Shown piece by piece: positions 8,578-16,206 of a DNA stretch of 64,000 bases. Position numbers and translations under genes: made by a program. Under the pieces are notes generated by a model. That model saw only the letters and a list, made by a program, of their open reading frames with translations. It was not told the origin of the DNA and did no database searches. Source of the DNA: Flavobacteriales bacterium (lineage in GTDB: Bacteria; Bacteroidota; Bacteroidia; Flavobacteriales_F; PHOS-HE28); the NCBI GenBank assembly GCA_019638115.1, contig JAHBUK010000003.1:496001-560000 (forward strand), in the 5' to 3' direction. Within the stretch, counting starts at the first letter, position 1. Each line of letters starts with the position of its first letter.

Positions 8578-9144
8578 TCAGGGTTGTTGGATGTTGGCGA
8601 CGGATCCCTGTGCGAGCAACGAGCGGTAGCGCTTGCGGGCCTCCTCCAGGCACTTGTACTTCCGCGTCTTGGCCGCGCCCTCGCCCGCCAGCCCGATGGA
8701 CTTGGCGATGGTGAGCAGCGGTTCCTTCAGCAGGTAGAAGCGTTGGAGGAGTTCCAGGCATTTGCCACCGAACGACCGCAGTGCAAGTTCGGCCATGGCA
8801 AGGCGGCCTTCCTCGGCGAGCATGGCGCCGAGGTCGCCGGGCTCATCGGCCAAGGTTTCGAGCTCCTGCGTGAAGCGGCCCTGCCTCCGCAGCTCCTCCT
8901 GCCACTTGTTGCGGCAGATGGCGTAGAGGTAGGTGCCGATGGAGCAGGTGAGCGTGAATGTCTCGTCCTTCGCCTTGCCGAGCAGGATGATCAGCGCGTC
9001 CTGGAACAGGTCCTTGGCATCGGCGCGTGTGCCGCCATGGTTGCGCACCATGCGCTCCACCTTGGGCAGATGCGCATAGAGTTGCACAAGGGCCTTGTGA
9101 TGTGGCCCTGATCGCAGTTGGCTGATGATCTCCTGGTCGCTCAT
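8578..9144 (-). CDS. ECF-type RNA polymerase sigma factor
   Basis: A 188-residue sigma-70 family protein of the extracytoplasmic-function class. The region 2 text runs from LYAHLPKVERMVRNHGG through DAKDLFQDALIILL and GTYLYAICRNKWQEELRR; the C-terminal half (LLQRFYLLKEPLLTIAKSIGLAGEGAAKTRKYKCLEEARKR, positions near 8650-8760) is the region 4 helix-turn-helix. The anti-sigma-like gene begins 3 bp downstream on the same strand, the standard arrangement of a membrane-controlled ECF regulator. Its targets are not visible in the window. Confidence 0.9.
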   Translation of the reverse strand: MSDQEIISQLRSGPHHKALVQLYAHLPKVERMVRNHGGTRADAKDLFQDALIILLGKAKDETFTLTCSIGTYLYAICRNKWQEELRRQGRFTQELETLADEPGDLGAMLAEEGRLAMAELALRSFGGKCLELLQRFYLLKEPLLTIAKSIGLAGEGAAKTRKYKCLEEARKRYRSLLAQGSVANIQQP

Positions 9145-9256
9145 CGGGATCCGTCTTTACCCTTGATGCAGGAAGAACGGAAAGGTGACCCCAAGAAAGT
9201 TATCCTGCGTGGACCTGCGGAACATGCGGTGGGTTCGAAGTGTTACTTTGTACATC

Positions 9257-10348
9257 ATGATGAGGACCTTCCTGCTCTTATTCACTGTGCTGTCCGCGGT
9301 TCATGCACGAACGCAGGATGTGGCCGGTTTCGTGGATTACATGGACCGGCTTTACGTGTTCGACAAAGGTGTATTCCGCCAGGTGGAGCCCCGCAAGCCG
9401 ATCAGCATTCACAAGGGTGGCAATTACATTGCTTACGCCGATAACCGTGATGACCTGAAGGTGTATCGGGATGGTGAGTCGCGCATTGTGGATCGTGCCG
9501 GTGAGTTGGACGTGATCGTCACCGATCATTTTCTGGGCTTCACGGTAGCTGGCATCCTGAAAGTGTTCGATGGTCGTACGCGGATGCTTTGCCCGAACGT
9601 GGGGAAATACATTGTGGAGGACAGCCTTGTTGCCTTCGAGGATATCGTGAACCAGAAGGTGCAGGTGTTCTACAATGAAGAGACCATCAAGCTGGAGGAT
9701 CAATTGGCAGGCAATGCGGTGTTGGCGTGGCAATCGGGCGACAATGTGTTGGCGTGGATCTCATCCTATGACCGTTTGCTGAAAGTATTCTACCATGGAC
9801 GCATCTACGAACTGAGCGATCTGGTGCGCGAGGTCGACATGAAATGCGGCTTGGACATGGTGGCCTATCGGGACCCCTACGATCACACGTTCAAGGTATT
9901 TCACCAAGGCACCATCTATGACCTGGAAGAGCGCATGCCGCACCGCTATGAAGTGGGCAAAGGCGTGCTGGCTTGGCTGGACCTGACAGGTTCCCTGAAG
10001 GTGTTCGAGGGTGGGCGTGTGCACACGGCCATGACCTTCGAACCGCAAGCATGGCATATGGTGGACAGCCTGCTGGTGATCGAGGACCAGAGTTTCTTCA
10101 ATGTGTTCAGCAACGGCAAGCTGCACACGGTGGAGCGGGTTGTGCCCCAGAAATGGCAGGCATCATGGGGAACCCTGGCCTACGTTGATGTGGACCGCAC
10201 CTTGAAGGTCTGGCGGAACGGCGTGGCAGAGGTGGTGGTGCGGGGACAGCCGGTGCAGGAGTTCGTGGTGGAACGCGGGCTGGTACTGGCTCGGCTCAAC
10301 ATTGGTACCGCACGCGTGTGGTGGCGTGGCAGAACCTATGATCACTGA
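9257..10348 (+). CDS. Secreted protein made of ~36-residue repeats, unknown function
   Basis: A 363-residue protein with a signal peptide (MMRTFLLLFTVLSAVHARTQ) and then about ten repeats of 34-40 residues. Each repeat contains a strand pair of the form LAW/LAY-x-D, a short turn and (L/F)KVF-x-x-G-x-x-x-x-L, for example LKVFDG, LKVFYHG, FKVFHQG, LKVFEGG, FNVFSNG and LKVWRNG. The pattern suggests a beta-propeller or a solenoid of strands, in the periplasm or at the cell surface. I do not recognise the family. An upstream in-frame ATG at 9185 would mask the signal peptide; 9257 also sits 6 bp after a promoter-like TTACTTTG. Confidence 0.8.
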   Translation: MMRTFLLLFTVLSAVHARTQDVAGFVDYMDRLYVFDKGVFRQVEPRKPISIHKGGNYIAYADNRDDLKVYRDGESRIVDRAGELDVIVTDHFLGFTVAGILKVFDGRTRMLCPNVGKYIVEDSLVAFEDIVNQKVQVFYNEETIKLEDQLAGNAVLAWQSGDNVLAWISSYDRLLKVFYHGRIYELSDLVREVDMKCGLDMVAYRDPYDHTFKVFHQGTIYDLEERMPHRYEVGKGVLAWLDLTGSLKVFEGGRVHTAMTFEPQAWHMVDSLLVIEDQSFFNVFSNGKLHTVERVVPQKWQASWGTLAYVDVDRTLKVWRNGVAEVVVRGQPVQEFVVERGLVLARLNIGTARVWWRGRTYDH

Positions 10349-10353
10349 GGTTC

Positions 10354-11004
10354 TCAGAACAGGTATCCGAAAGAGACGCCGGCACTGGCACATAGCGGCG
10401 TGTTCAGACCAAGGAAAGCGTGTGAGTATTTGTAGTTCTCCTCGCCGGAGGCCGAGTACGTGTTCATGATAACGGCCACACCGTTGGCCCATCGCACGCC
10501 ATAGCCCAGGCCACCATGTATGTCGCAGGTGATGTGTTGCCCCAGCATCAGTTGATGGCCGAGGGTGAGGTTGATGGCGGCACTGGCCCGATAGGTATAA
10601 GCGATGCTGCTGCTCCATGGGCCAAAAGGAGTGATGGAATGGAATTGCTGCATATGCGGGTCGGCATAGTAGCTGAACAGCAATTCGGGGCTCATGTACC
10701 AGCCGGCCAACGGATGCCGACTTCTCAAAGCCGGATACTTCTTCATGCTTTCCGGTAATTTGAATTTCGGCCCTGCTCGCAACAGCCAACCTCGCCGCAG
10801 AATGCGTTCGCTGGGGACCTCCGATCGCCACAGGCCGATGTATCCGAGCTTGACGCGAAGTGCTGTTCCATCCGAGATTTTTCGCTCATAGCCGATCGTC
10901 GCATGGTCCAGTGCGGGAGCCAGAATGTCCATGCTCACCACGTTCCTGCGGGACAGGAAGCGCTCTGCTCCCGGTAGGCCATCCATCGGATGGAAGTCGA
11001 ACAC
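10354..11004 (-). pseudogene. Beta-barrel outer-membrane protein, C-terminal part after an in-frame TAG
   Basis: A 216-codon frame that begins directly after the TAG at 11005-11007 and is in the same frame as the gene upstream of it. It has no signal peptide of its own, alternates in the manner of beta strands (GYERKISDGTALRVKLGYIG; SPELLFSYYADP) and ends in phenylalanine, as outer-membrane barrels do. Possible restart codons are the GTG at 11004 or the ATG at 10986. Joined to the upstream fragment it makes a normal 288-residue secreted barrel protein. I read it as the larger part of one broken gene. Confidence 0.65.
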
Positions 11005-11220
11005 CTAGCCTCCCTGCAAGGACACACGTGCCAATTCGTTCAGCTCAGCGATGACCAGAATGCTGTTGTTCCCCGATCGCGTGCGGTACTTCACTCGTTC
11101 CACCCCCACTTCCTCCACCTCGCCAATGATGCGTTGGCCGTTCCGGTAGATCAATGTGTCTTGCGCATGGGCGGTGGCAGCAAGCAATGTTACCAGGGCA
11201 AGTAGCAGGGTTCCGTGCAT
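11005..11220 (-). pseudogene. Signal peptide and N-terminal domain of the same interrupted outer-membrane protein
   Basis: A 71-residue frame with a clear signal peptide (MHGTLLLALVTLLAATAHAQ) and a short domain, DTLIYRNGQRIIGEVEEVG then VKYR, known as the N-terminal part of many Bacteroidota barrel proteins. In those proteins the domain continues straight into the barrel; here TAG at 11005-11007 stops it after VSLQGG. One base change (from GAG, CAG or AAG) explains the stop. If it is a real small gene, its product would be a 50-residue periplasmic protein. Confidence 0.65.
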
Positions 11221-11282
11221 GGCGGTGCGGCGCTTGTGCGGGGAACGATCTCGCCCCCATTGTAATTACATGTCGCTCCTTG

Positions 11283-12077
11283 TCACTTAAAGTCCAGCGG
11301 AATGGTACACACCGGTATCGGTTCCATCTTGTGCCTGTTGGCCGCATGCATACGGTCGAAAATGGAGAGCACCGTGCGTTGGCGATCGCTCATCCTTTCG
11401 GTATCCACAGGCTCACCGTTCTCGCGCAAGGCCATGGCCCATTCCAACTCCGGATAGCTCGCGCCGATCTGGTCTTCATCGCTGCGGTCATCGCCCCACA
11501 GGCCATCGGTCGGTTTGGCCTGCCGGATGCTCGCTATGATGCCGAGCTCCTTCGCCACTTCGAACACTTCGCTTTTGTTGAGGTCCGCAATGGGGGAGAG
11601 GTCCACGCCGCCATCACCATACTTGGTGAAGAAGCCCACGCCGAAATCCTCCACCTTGTTCCCGGTGCCGGCCACCAGCATCCTACGGGTCCCTGCGAAG
11701 AAGTAAAGCGCTGTCATGCGCAACCGTGCACGCGTGTTGGCCAATGCAAGTTGCAGGGTGCCGCTGTCCTCACCATGGGGAAGCGCGCCCACCAACTGAT
11801 CGAACACAGGTGTAAGGCTTACCACTTCCATGCGCACGTTCCCATGCCGTTCCATGAGCCAGGCAATGTGGTCCTGCGCTCGCTGCACTTGCACCGGAGC
11901 TTGGTGTATGGGCATCTCCACGCACAGGGTCGGCAACCCTGTTCGTGCGCACAATGCACTGGTAACAGCACTGTCTATGCCGCCGCTTATGCCCACCACG
12001 AATCCCGCTTGACCGGCTTGCTGGCAATACGCGTGAAGCCACTGCGTAATGTGCTCAATGACGAGGTTGGTTCTCAT
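11283..12077 (-). CDS. nadE: NAD(+) synthase, ammonia-dependent type
   Basis: A 264-residue NAD synthetase that amidates deamido-NAD in the last step of NAD synthesis. The N-type ATP pyrophosphatase loop SGGIDS is at residues 31-36, and DLSPIADLNKSEVFEVAKELG is the family's downstream motif. The ~270-residue length and lack of a glutaminase domain indicate use of ammonia. It lies downstream of a PorT-like gene on the same strand but behind a strong terminator, so it is probably transcribed from its own promoter. Confidence 0.92.
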   Translation of the reverse strand: MRTNLVIEHITQWLHAYCQQAGQAGFVVGISGGIDSAVTSALCARTGLPTLCVEMPIHQAPVQVQRAQDHIAWLMERHGNVRMEVVSLTPVFDQLVGALPHGEDSGTLQLALANTRARLRMTALYFFAGTRRMLVAGTGNKVEDFGVGFFTKYGDGGVDLSPIADLNKSEVFEVAKELGIIASIRQAKPTDGLWGDDRSDEDQIGASYPELEWAMALRENGEPVDTERMSDRQRTVLSIFDRMHAANRHKMEPIPVCTIPLDFK

Positions 12078-12094
12078 GCTGCTCTGAAAGAAGA

Positions 12095-12118
12095 AACCCT
12101 GCGAGCGTTCGCAGGGTT
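12095..12118 (-). terminator. Rho-independent terminator of the PorT-like gene
   Basis: A perfect 10-bp stem (AACCCTGCGA with TCGCAGGGTT) and a 4-base loop. On the minus strand it is followed by TTTCTTCTTTC. It lies 25 bp after the stop of the minus-strand gene at 12143-12862. Confidence 0.8.
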
Positions 12119-12142
12119 CCGTGGCGTTCGATCCGTATTCGT

Positions 12143-12862
12143 TTAGAAGAAGATGCCCAAGCTCAGTTCCAGGTAGTCGTTGAACAACTTGGCGTTCTTT
12201 CCGCCGTAGTCAACACCGTTCAGCAGGTTGGTGAAGCCGTTGTTGTAGGTGATGCCCACCAGCAGTGCGGTGGTGCCACTGAAGTTGTACTCCATGCCAC
12301 CGCCGATCACCAGGCCGGCGCGGAACAGGTTGGTGTCACTCTGGAAGTCCTCGTCATCGAGCGTTCTGAACCCTACGGTGTAGAAACCGGATGGATCGAG
12401 CACGGGCTCCTCAAAGTCCGCTTTGGAGCGGATGTTGAAACCGGCGGAGAAGCCGAGCTGCCCGAAGTAGCGCATGTATCCGATCTCATTGGTCATCATC
12501 TTGATGGTCAATGGCAGGTCCACATAGCGCAAGGACAGGTCGGTGGCAAGGGCCTTGGTTTGTTCCACGCCGCCGAGCGTTTCCACGAACTTGTAGTCCG
12601 TGGTGAAACCGCCACCAAGCGTATTGAGGAAGAGTCCGGTGGCGAACGCGTAGTTGCCATTGGCCCCGATGGGGAATTCGCCCATCAACCCGAAGGTGTA
12701 TCCCAATTTGGTCCCGTTGCTGTTCAGGCCCTTCGTATCGGGGCGCAGCCAGCCCATGTTGGGAGCCAGCTTGATGCCGAAGCGCACGGTCCCTTCGTTC
12801 TGCGCTTGCATGTTTGGTGCGGCCATCAGCATTGCGGCCATGATCACGATCGCCTTCTTCAT
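12143..12862 (-). CDS. PorT-like outer-membrane beta-barrel protein
   Basis: A 239-residue outer-membrane protein with a signal peptide (MKKAIVIMAAMLMAAPNMQAQ) and repeated amphipathic strands, opening with RFGIKLAPNMGW and ending in LELSLGIFF with a terminal phenylalanine. This is the layout of the PorT/OMP_b-brl_2 type proteins common in Bacteroidota. A -7 box lies 27 bp upstream and a terminator follows, so it is a single-gene transcript. A specific role cannot be assigned. Confidence 0.85.
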   Translation of the reverse strand: MKKAIVIMAAMLMAAPNMQAQNEGTVRFGIKLAPNMGWLRPDTKGLNSNGTKLGYTFGLMGEFPIGANGNYAFATGLFLNTLGGGFTTDYKFVETLGGVEQTKALATDLSLRYVDLPLTIKMMTNEIGYMRYFGQLGFSAGFNIRSKADFEEPVLDPSGFYTVGFRTLDDEDFQSDTNLFRAGLVIGGGMEYNFSGTTALLVGITYNNGFTNLLNGVDYGGKNAKLFNDYLELSLGIFF

Positions 12863-12888
12863 AGGTTTGCGGCTCTAATTGGGTTGGT

Positions 12889-12896
12889 CAAAGGTA
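12889..12896 (-). promoter_or_regulatory. -7 promoter box of the PorT-like gene
   Basis: On the minus strand TACCTTTG is an exact TAnnTTTG match, with a TTGG element 18 bases upstream that fits the -33 position. The start codon is 26 bases further on. Confidence 0.55.
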
Positions 12897-12908
12897 AATG
12901 TGTTGCGG

Positions 12909-13916
12909 ATGCGCCAAGCAAAGCCTGTGCTGATCGTTCTGTTGGCCCTTTTCGCGGCCTGCGGATCGGATCCCGAAGTGGATGTCCGCAACGTACAACT
13001 CGACCTGCGCATCGAGCGTTTGGACCACAAGCTCTTTCAGGCGTCACCCAACGAAATGGCGGACGTAAGCCGAGAGGCGTACGCGAAACACGGGGAGTTC
13101 TACCGGATCTACGTGGAGGACATCCTGCAAGGGGCACAATTGGAAGCCCCGGACCTGCCCATCTTCCTGAACCTCTTCGTGAACGATCCGGATTGGCGCG
13201 AGGCCCAAGCTGCCGTGGACAGCGTGTTGGGCGATCTGGAGCCGCAGCGCCGGGCTTTCGAGCTGGCCTTCAAGCGCCTCAAGGTGCTCTTCCCGGACAG
13301 CCTTACGCCCCGTGTCATCGCCTTCAATTCTGGCTACAACTACGGCATCTTCCCCACGGACAGTGTGCTCGGTGTGGGCCTCGAATGGTTCATCGGCAGC
13401 GACCACCCCGTGATCGGGCTGCTGGCGCCCACCGCCTTTCCGCAGTACGTGAAGGATCGCATGCGGCCGGACATGCTGGTGCCGAGCGCCATGAAGGGCT
13501 GGCTTTTGGTGCACTACACAAAGCCCATGGGCGGTGGTGATCTGCTTGAGAACCTGGTGGAGGTGGGCAAGATCATGACCCTGCTCGATGCCCTGCTGCC
13601 CGAAGTGGACCCTGCGCTCAAGTTCGCGTTCTCCGCAGAACAGCTCGCGTGGTGCGAGGCCAATGAGGCGGAGATCTGGAAGGAACTGGTGAACCGCGAT
13701 GTGCTCTTCAGCAAGCGCGCGGCGGACATCGGTCGTTTGATGAACGATGGGCCATTCACCAACGGCATGCCCCGCGAAAGCCCGGGCCACATCGGCGAAT
13801 GGATCGGCTACCGCATGGTGCAGGCTTATCGCAAGTCGAAGCCGAAAATCTCCTTCGCACAACTCCTCGCCGAGGATGATCCCCGTGCCGTGCTGAAAGC
13901 CTACAAGCCCCGCTGA
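12909..13916 (+). CDS. gldB: Gliding motility lipoprotein GldB
   Basis: A 335-residue lipoprotein of the GldB family, required for gliding in flavobacteria and present in many non-gliding Bacteroidota. The signal peptide ends in the lipobox LFAAC with Cys18. Family text includes RIERLDHKLFQ, FNSGYNYGIFPTDSVLGVGLEWFIG and the MPRESPGHIGEWIGYRMV segment near the end. An ATG at 12879 is upstream, but 12909 places the signal peptide correctly. gldC follows 62 bp downstream. Confidence 0.9.
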   Translation: MRQAKPVLIVLLALFAACGSDPEVDVRNVQLDLRIERLDHKLFQASPNEMADVSREAYAKHGEFYRIYVEDILQGAQLEAPDLPIFLNLFVNDPDWREAQAAVDSVLGDLEPQRRAFELAFKRLKVLFPDSLTPRVIAFNSGYNYGIFPTDSVLGVGLEWFIGSDHPVIGLLAPTAFPQYVKDRMRPDMLVPSAMKGWLLVHYTKPMGGGDLLENLVEVGKIMTLLDALLPEVDPALKFAFSAEQLAWCEANEAEIWKELVNRDVLFSKRAADIGRLMNDGPFTNGMPRESPGHIGEWIGYRMVQAYRKSKPKISFAQLLAEDDPRAVLKAYKPR

Positions 13917-13978
13917 TCCTTCCGCCGGTTCGTCTTCTCCATTTCCATTCCTTACCTACTTCAGTCCACACTACCACC

Positions 13979-14308
13979 ATGACCAGCGAGATCCGCTTCA
14001 CCGTTCACCTGGATGAGAACCGCGTACCCGAACGCATTGATTGGGAGGCGGAGGATGGTGGCGTGAAGAGCAGCAGCAAGGCCGTGCTCATGTCCGTGTG
14101 GGATGCCCAGGAGCTGAACACCCTGCGCGTGGACCTGTGGACCAAGGAGATGACCGTGGATGAGATGAAGGCCTTCTTCCACCAGAACATCCTTACGCTT
14201 GCGGACACCTTTGAGCGGGCCACCGGCGAAGGGAAGATGGCTGCGCAGATGCGCGATTTCGGGGCCTACTTCGCGGAGCACATGCTGCCCAAGAGCGGCG
14301 AGAACTGA
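13979..14308 (+). CDS. gldC: Gliding motility protein GldC
   Basis: A 109-residue cytoplasmic protein of the GldC family. The text FTVHLDENRVPERIDWEAEDGG, then SSSKAVLMSVWDAQELNTLRVDLWTKEMTVDEMK (positions near 13995-14170) is characteristic. It follows gldB, the usual pairing. Its biochemical role is unknown; in flavobacteria it supports gliding and type IX secretion. Confidence 0.9.
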   Translation: MTSEIRFTVHLDENRVPERIDWEAEDGGVKSSSKAVLMSVWDAQELNTLRVDLWTKEMTVDEMKAFFHQNILTLADTFERATGEGKMAAQMRDFGAYFAEHMLPKSGEN

Positions 14309-14333
14309 ACCGCTCGTTACAAGGCTGGACCTG

Positions 14334-14969
14334 TCATTCGGCGATAAAGGATCCGCCCCAAGTAGCGTTCACCTGCTCTATGAAGGCAAGGATCTCGTCC
14401 CTGCCCATGGCCTGTTCCGATGAGCTTTGGAACAGGGTGGGCAGTTCCTCCCAGCTTTCCTTCAGCTTGCGCTTGAACTTGGCCACGTTCGCCTGGATCT
14501 TGGGCGGCGCCAGCTTGTCGCACTTGGTGAACACGATGCAGAAGGGAATGCCATTCTCGCCCAACCACTGCACCATGTCAAGGTCGTTCTGCTGCGGGTC
14601 CAACCGGCCGTCCACCAGCAAAAACACGTTCTGCAGGTTCTCCCGCTCACGCAGGTAATTCCGGATCATCACTTCCCAGGCGGCACGTTCGGTCTTGCTG
14701 GTCTTGGCGAAACCGTATCCGGGCAGGTCGGCCAGCATCCAGGGGTTCCCGCTGTTCAAGGTGCCTTCCACGCGAAAATGCTCCACGTTGCGTGTGCGCC
14801 CCGGCGTATTGCTCACCCGCGCCAGCTTGTTGATGTTGCAGAGCATGTTGATCAGCGAGCTCTTGCCCACGTTGCTCCGTCCGATGAAGGCATACTCGGG
14901 CAGGCTCGGCTTGGGCCAATGAGCTTTAATGCGGCCGCTGCCGAGGTGATTTGCTCTGAGGGACTTCAT
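14334..14969 (-). CDS. engB: Ribosome biogenesis GTPase EngB/YihA/YsxC
   Basis: A 211-residue TRAFAC GTPase that assists large-subunit ribosome assembly. The P-loop GRSNVGKS is at 30-37, TPGRTRN is the G2 region, DLPGYGFA is G3, and FTKCDKL is G4. The chosen ATG at 14969 gives the usual family start just before SLPEYAFIG; a further upstream ATG at 15029 would read through a repeat-rich spacer. It converges with gldC, with 25 bp between the stops. Confidence 0.92.
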   Translation of the reverse strand: MKSLRANHLGSGRIKAHWPKPSLPEYAFIGRSNVGKSSLINMLCNINKLARVSNTPGRTRNVEHFRVEGTLNSGNPWMLADLPGYGFAKTSKTERAAWEVMIRNYLRERENLQNVFLLVDGRLDPQQNDLDMVQWLGENGIPFCIVFTKCDKLAPPKIQANVAKFKRKLKESWEELPTLFQSSSEQAMGRDEILAFIEQVNATWGGSFIAE

Positions 14970-14974
14970 TTTGG

Positions 14975-15059
14975 GTAGTGGCGAGAGGCGAGTGACGAGT
15001 GGCGAGTGCCCCGGAAGTGGGCATTTCACTCGCTACTCGCCACTCGCTACGCGTTACTC
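14975..15059. repeat. Short-unit (GCGAGTG) repeat with imperfect inverted arms
   Basis: Between engB and the hydrolase gene a run of GCGAGAG, GCGAGTG and GAGTGGC units (~14981-15008) is mirrored by CACTCGC and TACTCGC units (~15027-15050), forming an imperfect ~21-bp stem around a GC-rich loop. It is non-coding and may be a repeat element or a hairpin. Confidence 0.6.
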
Positions 15060-15063
15060 ACAT

Positions 15064-15831
15064 TCAAACCAGCGTCTTTGCCAGCCAGGTCTCCAGGATC
15101 GTGTTGAACTGCTCGGGGTGCTCCATCATGGCCGCGTGTCCGCACTGGTCGATCCAATGCAGTTCACTGTGCGGGATGAGCGTATGGAACTCCTCGGCCA
15201 CATGCGGTGGGGTGATGGTGTCCTGCCTGCCCCAGATCAGCAGCACGGGCATTTTCAGCTTCGGGATCTCCGTGGCCATGTTGTGCCGGATGGCGCTTTT
15301 GGCCAGGGAAAGGATGCGGATGAGCTTGGCCTTGTCGTTCACGGTCTCGAAGCACTCGTCCACCAGTTCGTCCGTGGCGTGCTTGGGATCGAAGAAGGTC
15401 ACCGCCACCTTCTTGCGGATGAACTCCTTGTCCTCCCGCCGTGGGAAGCCACCACCGAATGCGTTCTCGTACAGGCCACTGCTGCCGGTCAGCACCAGGC
15501 TGCGCACCTGTTCGGGGTGCTTGCTGCAATACACCAAGGCCACGTGGCCGCCGAGCGAATTGCCGATGAGGTTCACCTGGCCGAAGCCCTTGTGCTTGAT
15601 GAAGCGGTCCAGGAAGCGCGCCAGGTTCTCCACGTTGGTGCTCAACATGGGCATGGTGTAGAGCGGGAGCATGGGCACCACCACGCGGTAGCGTTTGGAG
15701 AAGTGGTCGAAGAGCGGACTGAAGTTGCTCAGCGCCCCGAAGAGGCCGTGTAGGAGAATGAGCACGGGGCCTTCTCCGGCCTCCAGGTATTGGAACTCGC
15801 CTTCCTGCTTCAATGATCGTTCCTCGGACAT
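15064..15831 (-). CDS. Alpha/beta-fold hydrolase
   Basis: A 255-residue alpha/beta hydrolase. The oxyanion segment HGLFGALSNF begins near residue 29, the nucleophile elbow GNSLG has Ser92, the acid is likely in WGRQDTITPPH and the histidine in QCGHAAMMEHPEQF. Members of this group cleave esters or C-C bonds; the substrate cannot be told. The start at 15831 is preferred over ATGs further upstream because TACCTTTG lies 20 bases before it and the residues before MSEERS are not protein-like. Confidence 0.88.
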   Translation of the reverse strand: MSEERSLKQEGEFQYLEAGEGPVLILLHGLFGALSNFSPLFDHFSKRYRVVVPMLPLYTMPMLSTNVENLARFLDRFIKHKGFGQVNLIGNSLGGHVALVYCSKHPEQVRSLVLTGSSGLYENAFGGGFPRREDKEFIRKKVAVTFFDPKHATDELVDECFETVNDKAKLIRILSLAKSAIRHNMATEIPKLKMPVLLIWGRQDTITPPHVAEEFHTLIPHSELHWIDQCGHAAMMEHPEQFNTILETWLAKTLV

Positions 15832-15851
15832 GGCTTCTGCGCAGTGATCAC

Positions 15852-15859
15852 CAAAGGTA
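15852..15859 (-). promoter_or_regulatory. -7 promoter box of the alpha/beta hydrolase gene
   Basis: TACCTTTG on the minus strand exactly matches TAnnTTTG, 20 bases before the chosen ATG. Confidence 0.5.
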
Positions 15860-16127
15860 GCGGGCCGTCCACTACGCGGAAGTGCTTCCGGTAGGCTCTG
15901 TGCACAGCGGGCTGTGGATGCTTTGGTGAAGGTGGCCCAACGCAAGCCTGTGTGCGGGTCGGAGCTTCGTACTCGGCTTACCGGTCTTCCCACCGGGGTG
16001 CCACCTTGGGCCACTTGGGTGTTCATATCCCCCACTTTGTCCCACGCCGTATTTGCTTGATTTTTCTCGCATTGTCGCGGTATATGGCAACATATCGCTA
16101 GCTTGCCCGTTGAAATTTTATCAACAA

Positions 16128-16167
16128 ACGGGAGTAAAGTGGGACTAAGTGGGTGAAAGTGGGGCAT
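16128..16167 (+). promoter_or_regulatory. MraZ operator: four 10-bp direct repeats
   Basis: Four repeats in 10-base register: ACGGGAGTAA, AGTGGGACTA, AGTGGGTGAA and AGTGGGGCAT. In other bacteria MraZ binds TGGGN repeats spaced by 5 bases (10-base period) in front of its own gene, which this matches. The array overlaps the region just upstream of the -7 box at 16174, so binding would block transcription of the whole cluster. Confidence 0.75.
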
Positions 16168-16173
16168 TTAGCC

Positions 16174-16181
16174 TACTTTCG
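16174..16181 (+). promoter_or_regulatory. -7-like box of the dcw cluster promoter
   Basis: TACTTTCG, a near match to TAnnTTTG, lies directly downstream of the MraZ repeats and 25 bases before the mraZ ATG. The identical box occurs before the RRM gene at the end of the window. Confidence 0.4.
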
Positions 16182-16206
16182 CCTCCATTCCGCGCACTAC
16201 GCTGGC

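Noticed and set aside
11005-11007. Recoded TAG (pyrrolysine or altered genetic code)
   Set aside because: TAG ends several intact genes here (for example mraZ and ftsW), so the code is standard; a nonsense change is simpler.
14427-14978. Plus-strand open frame of 183 codons
   Set aside because: It is the exact antisense of engB, which has all GTPase motifs.
15832-16167. N-terminal extension of the alpha/beta hydrolase and a separate gene in the space before mraZ
   Set aside because: The codons are not protein-like, and the region holds a promoter box and MraZ repeats.
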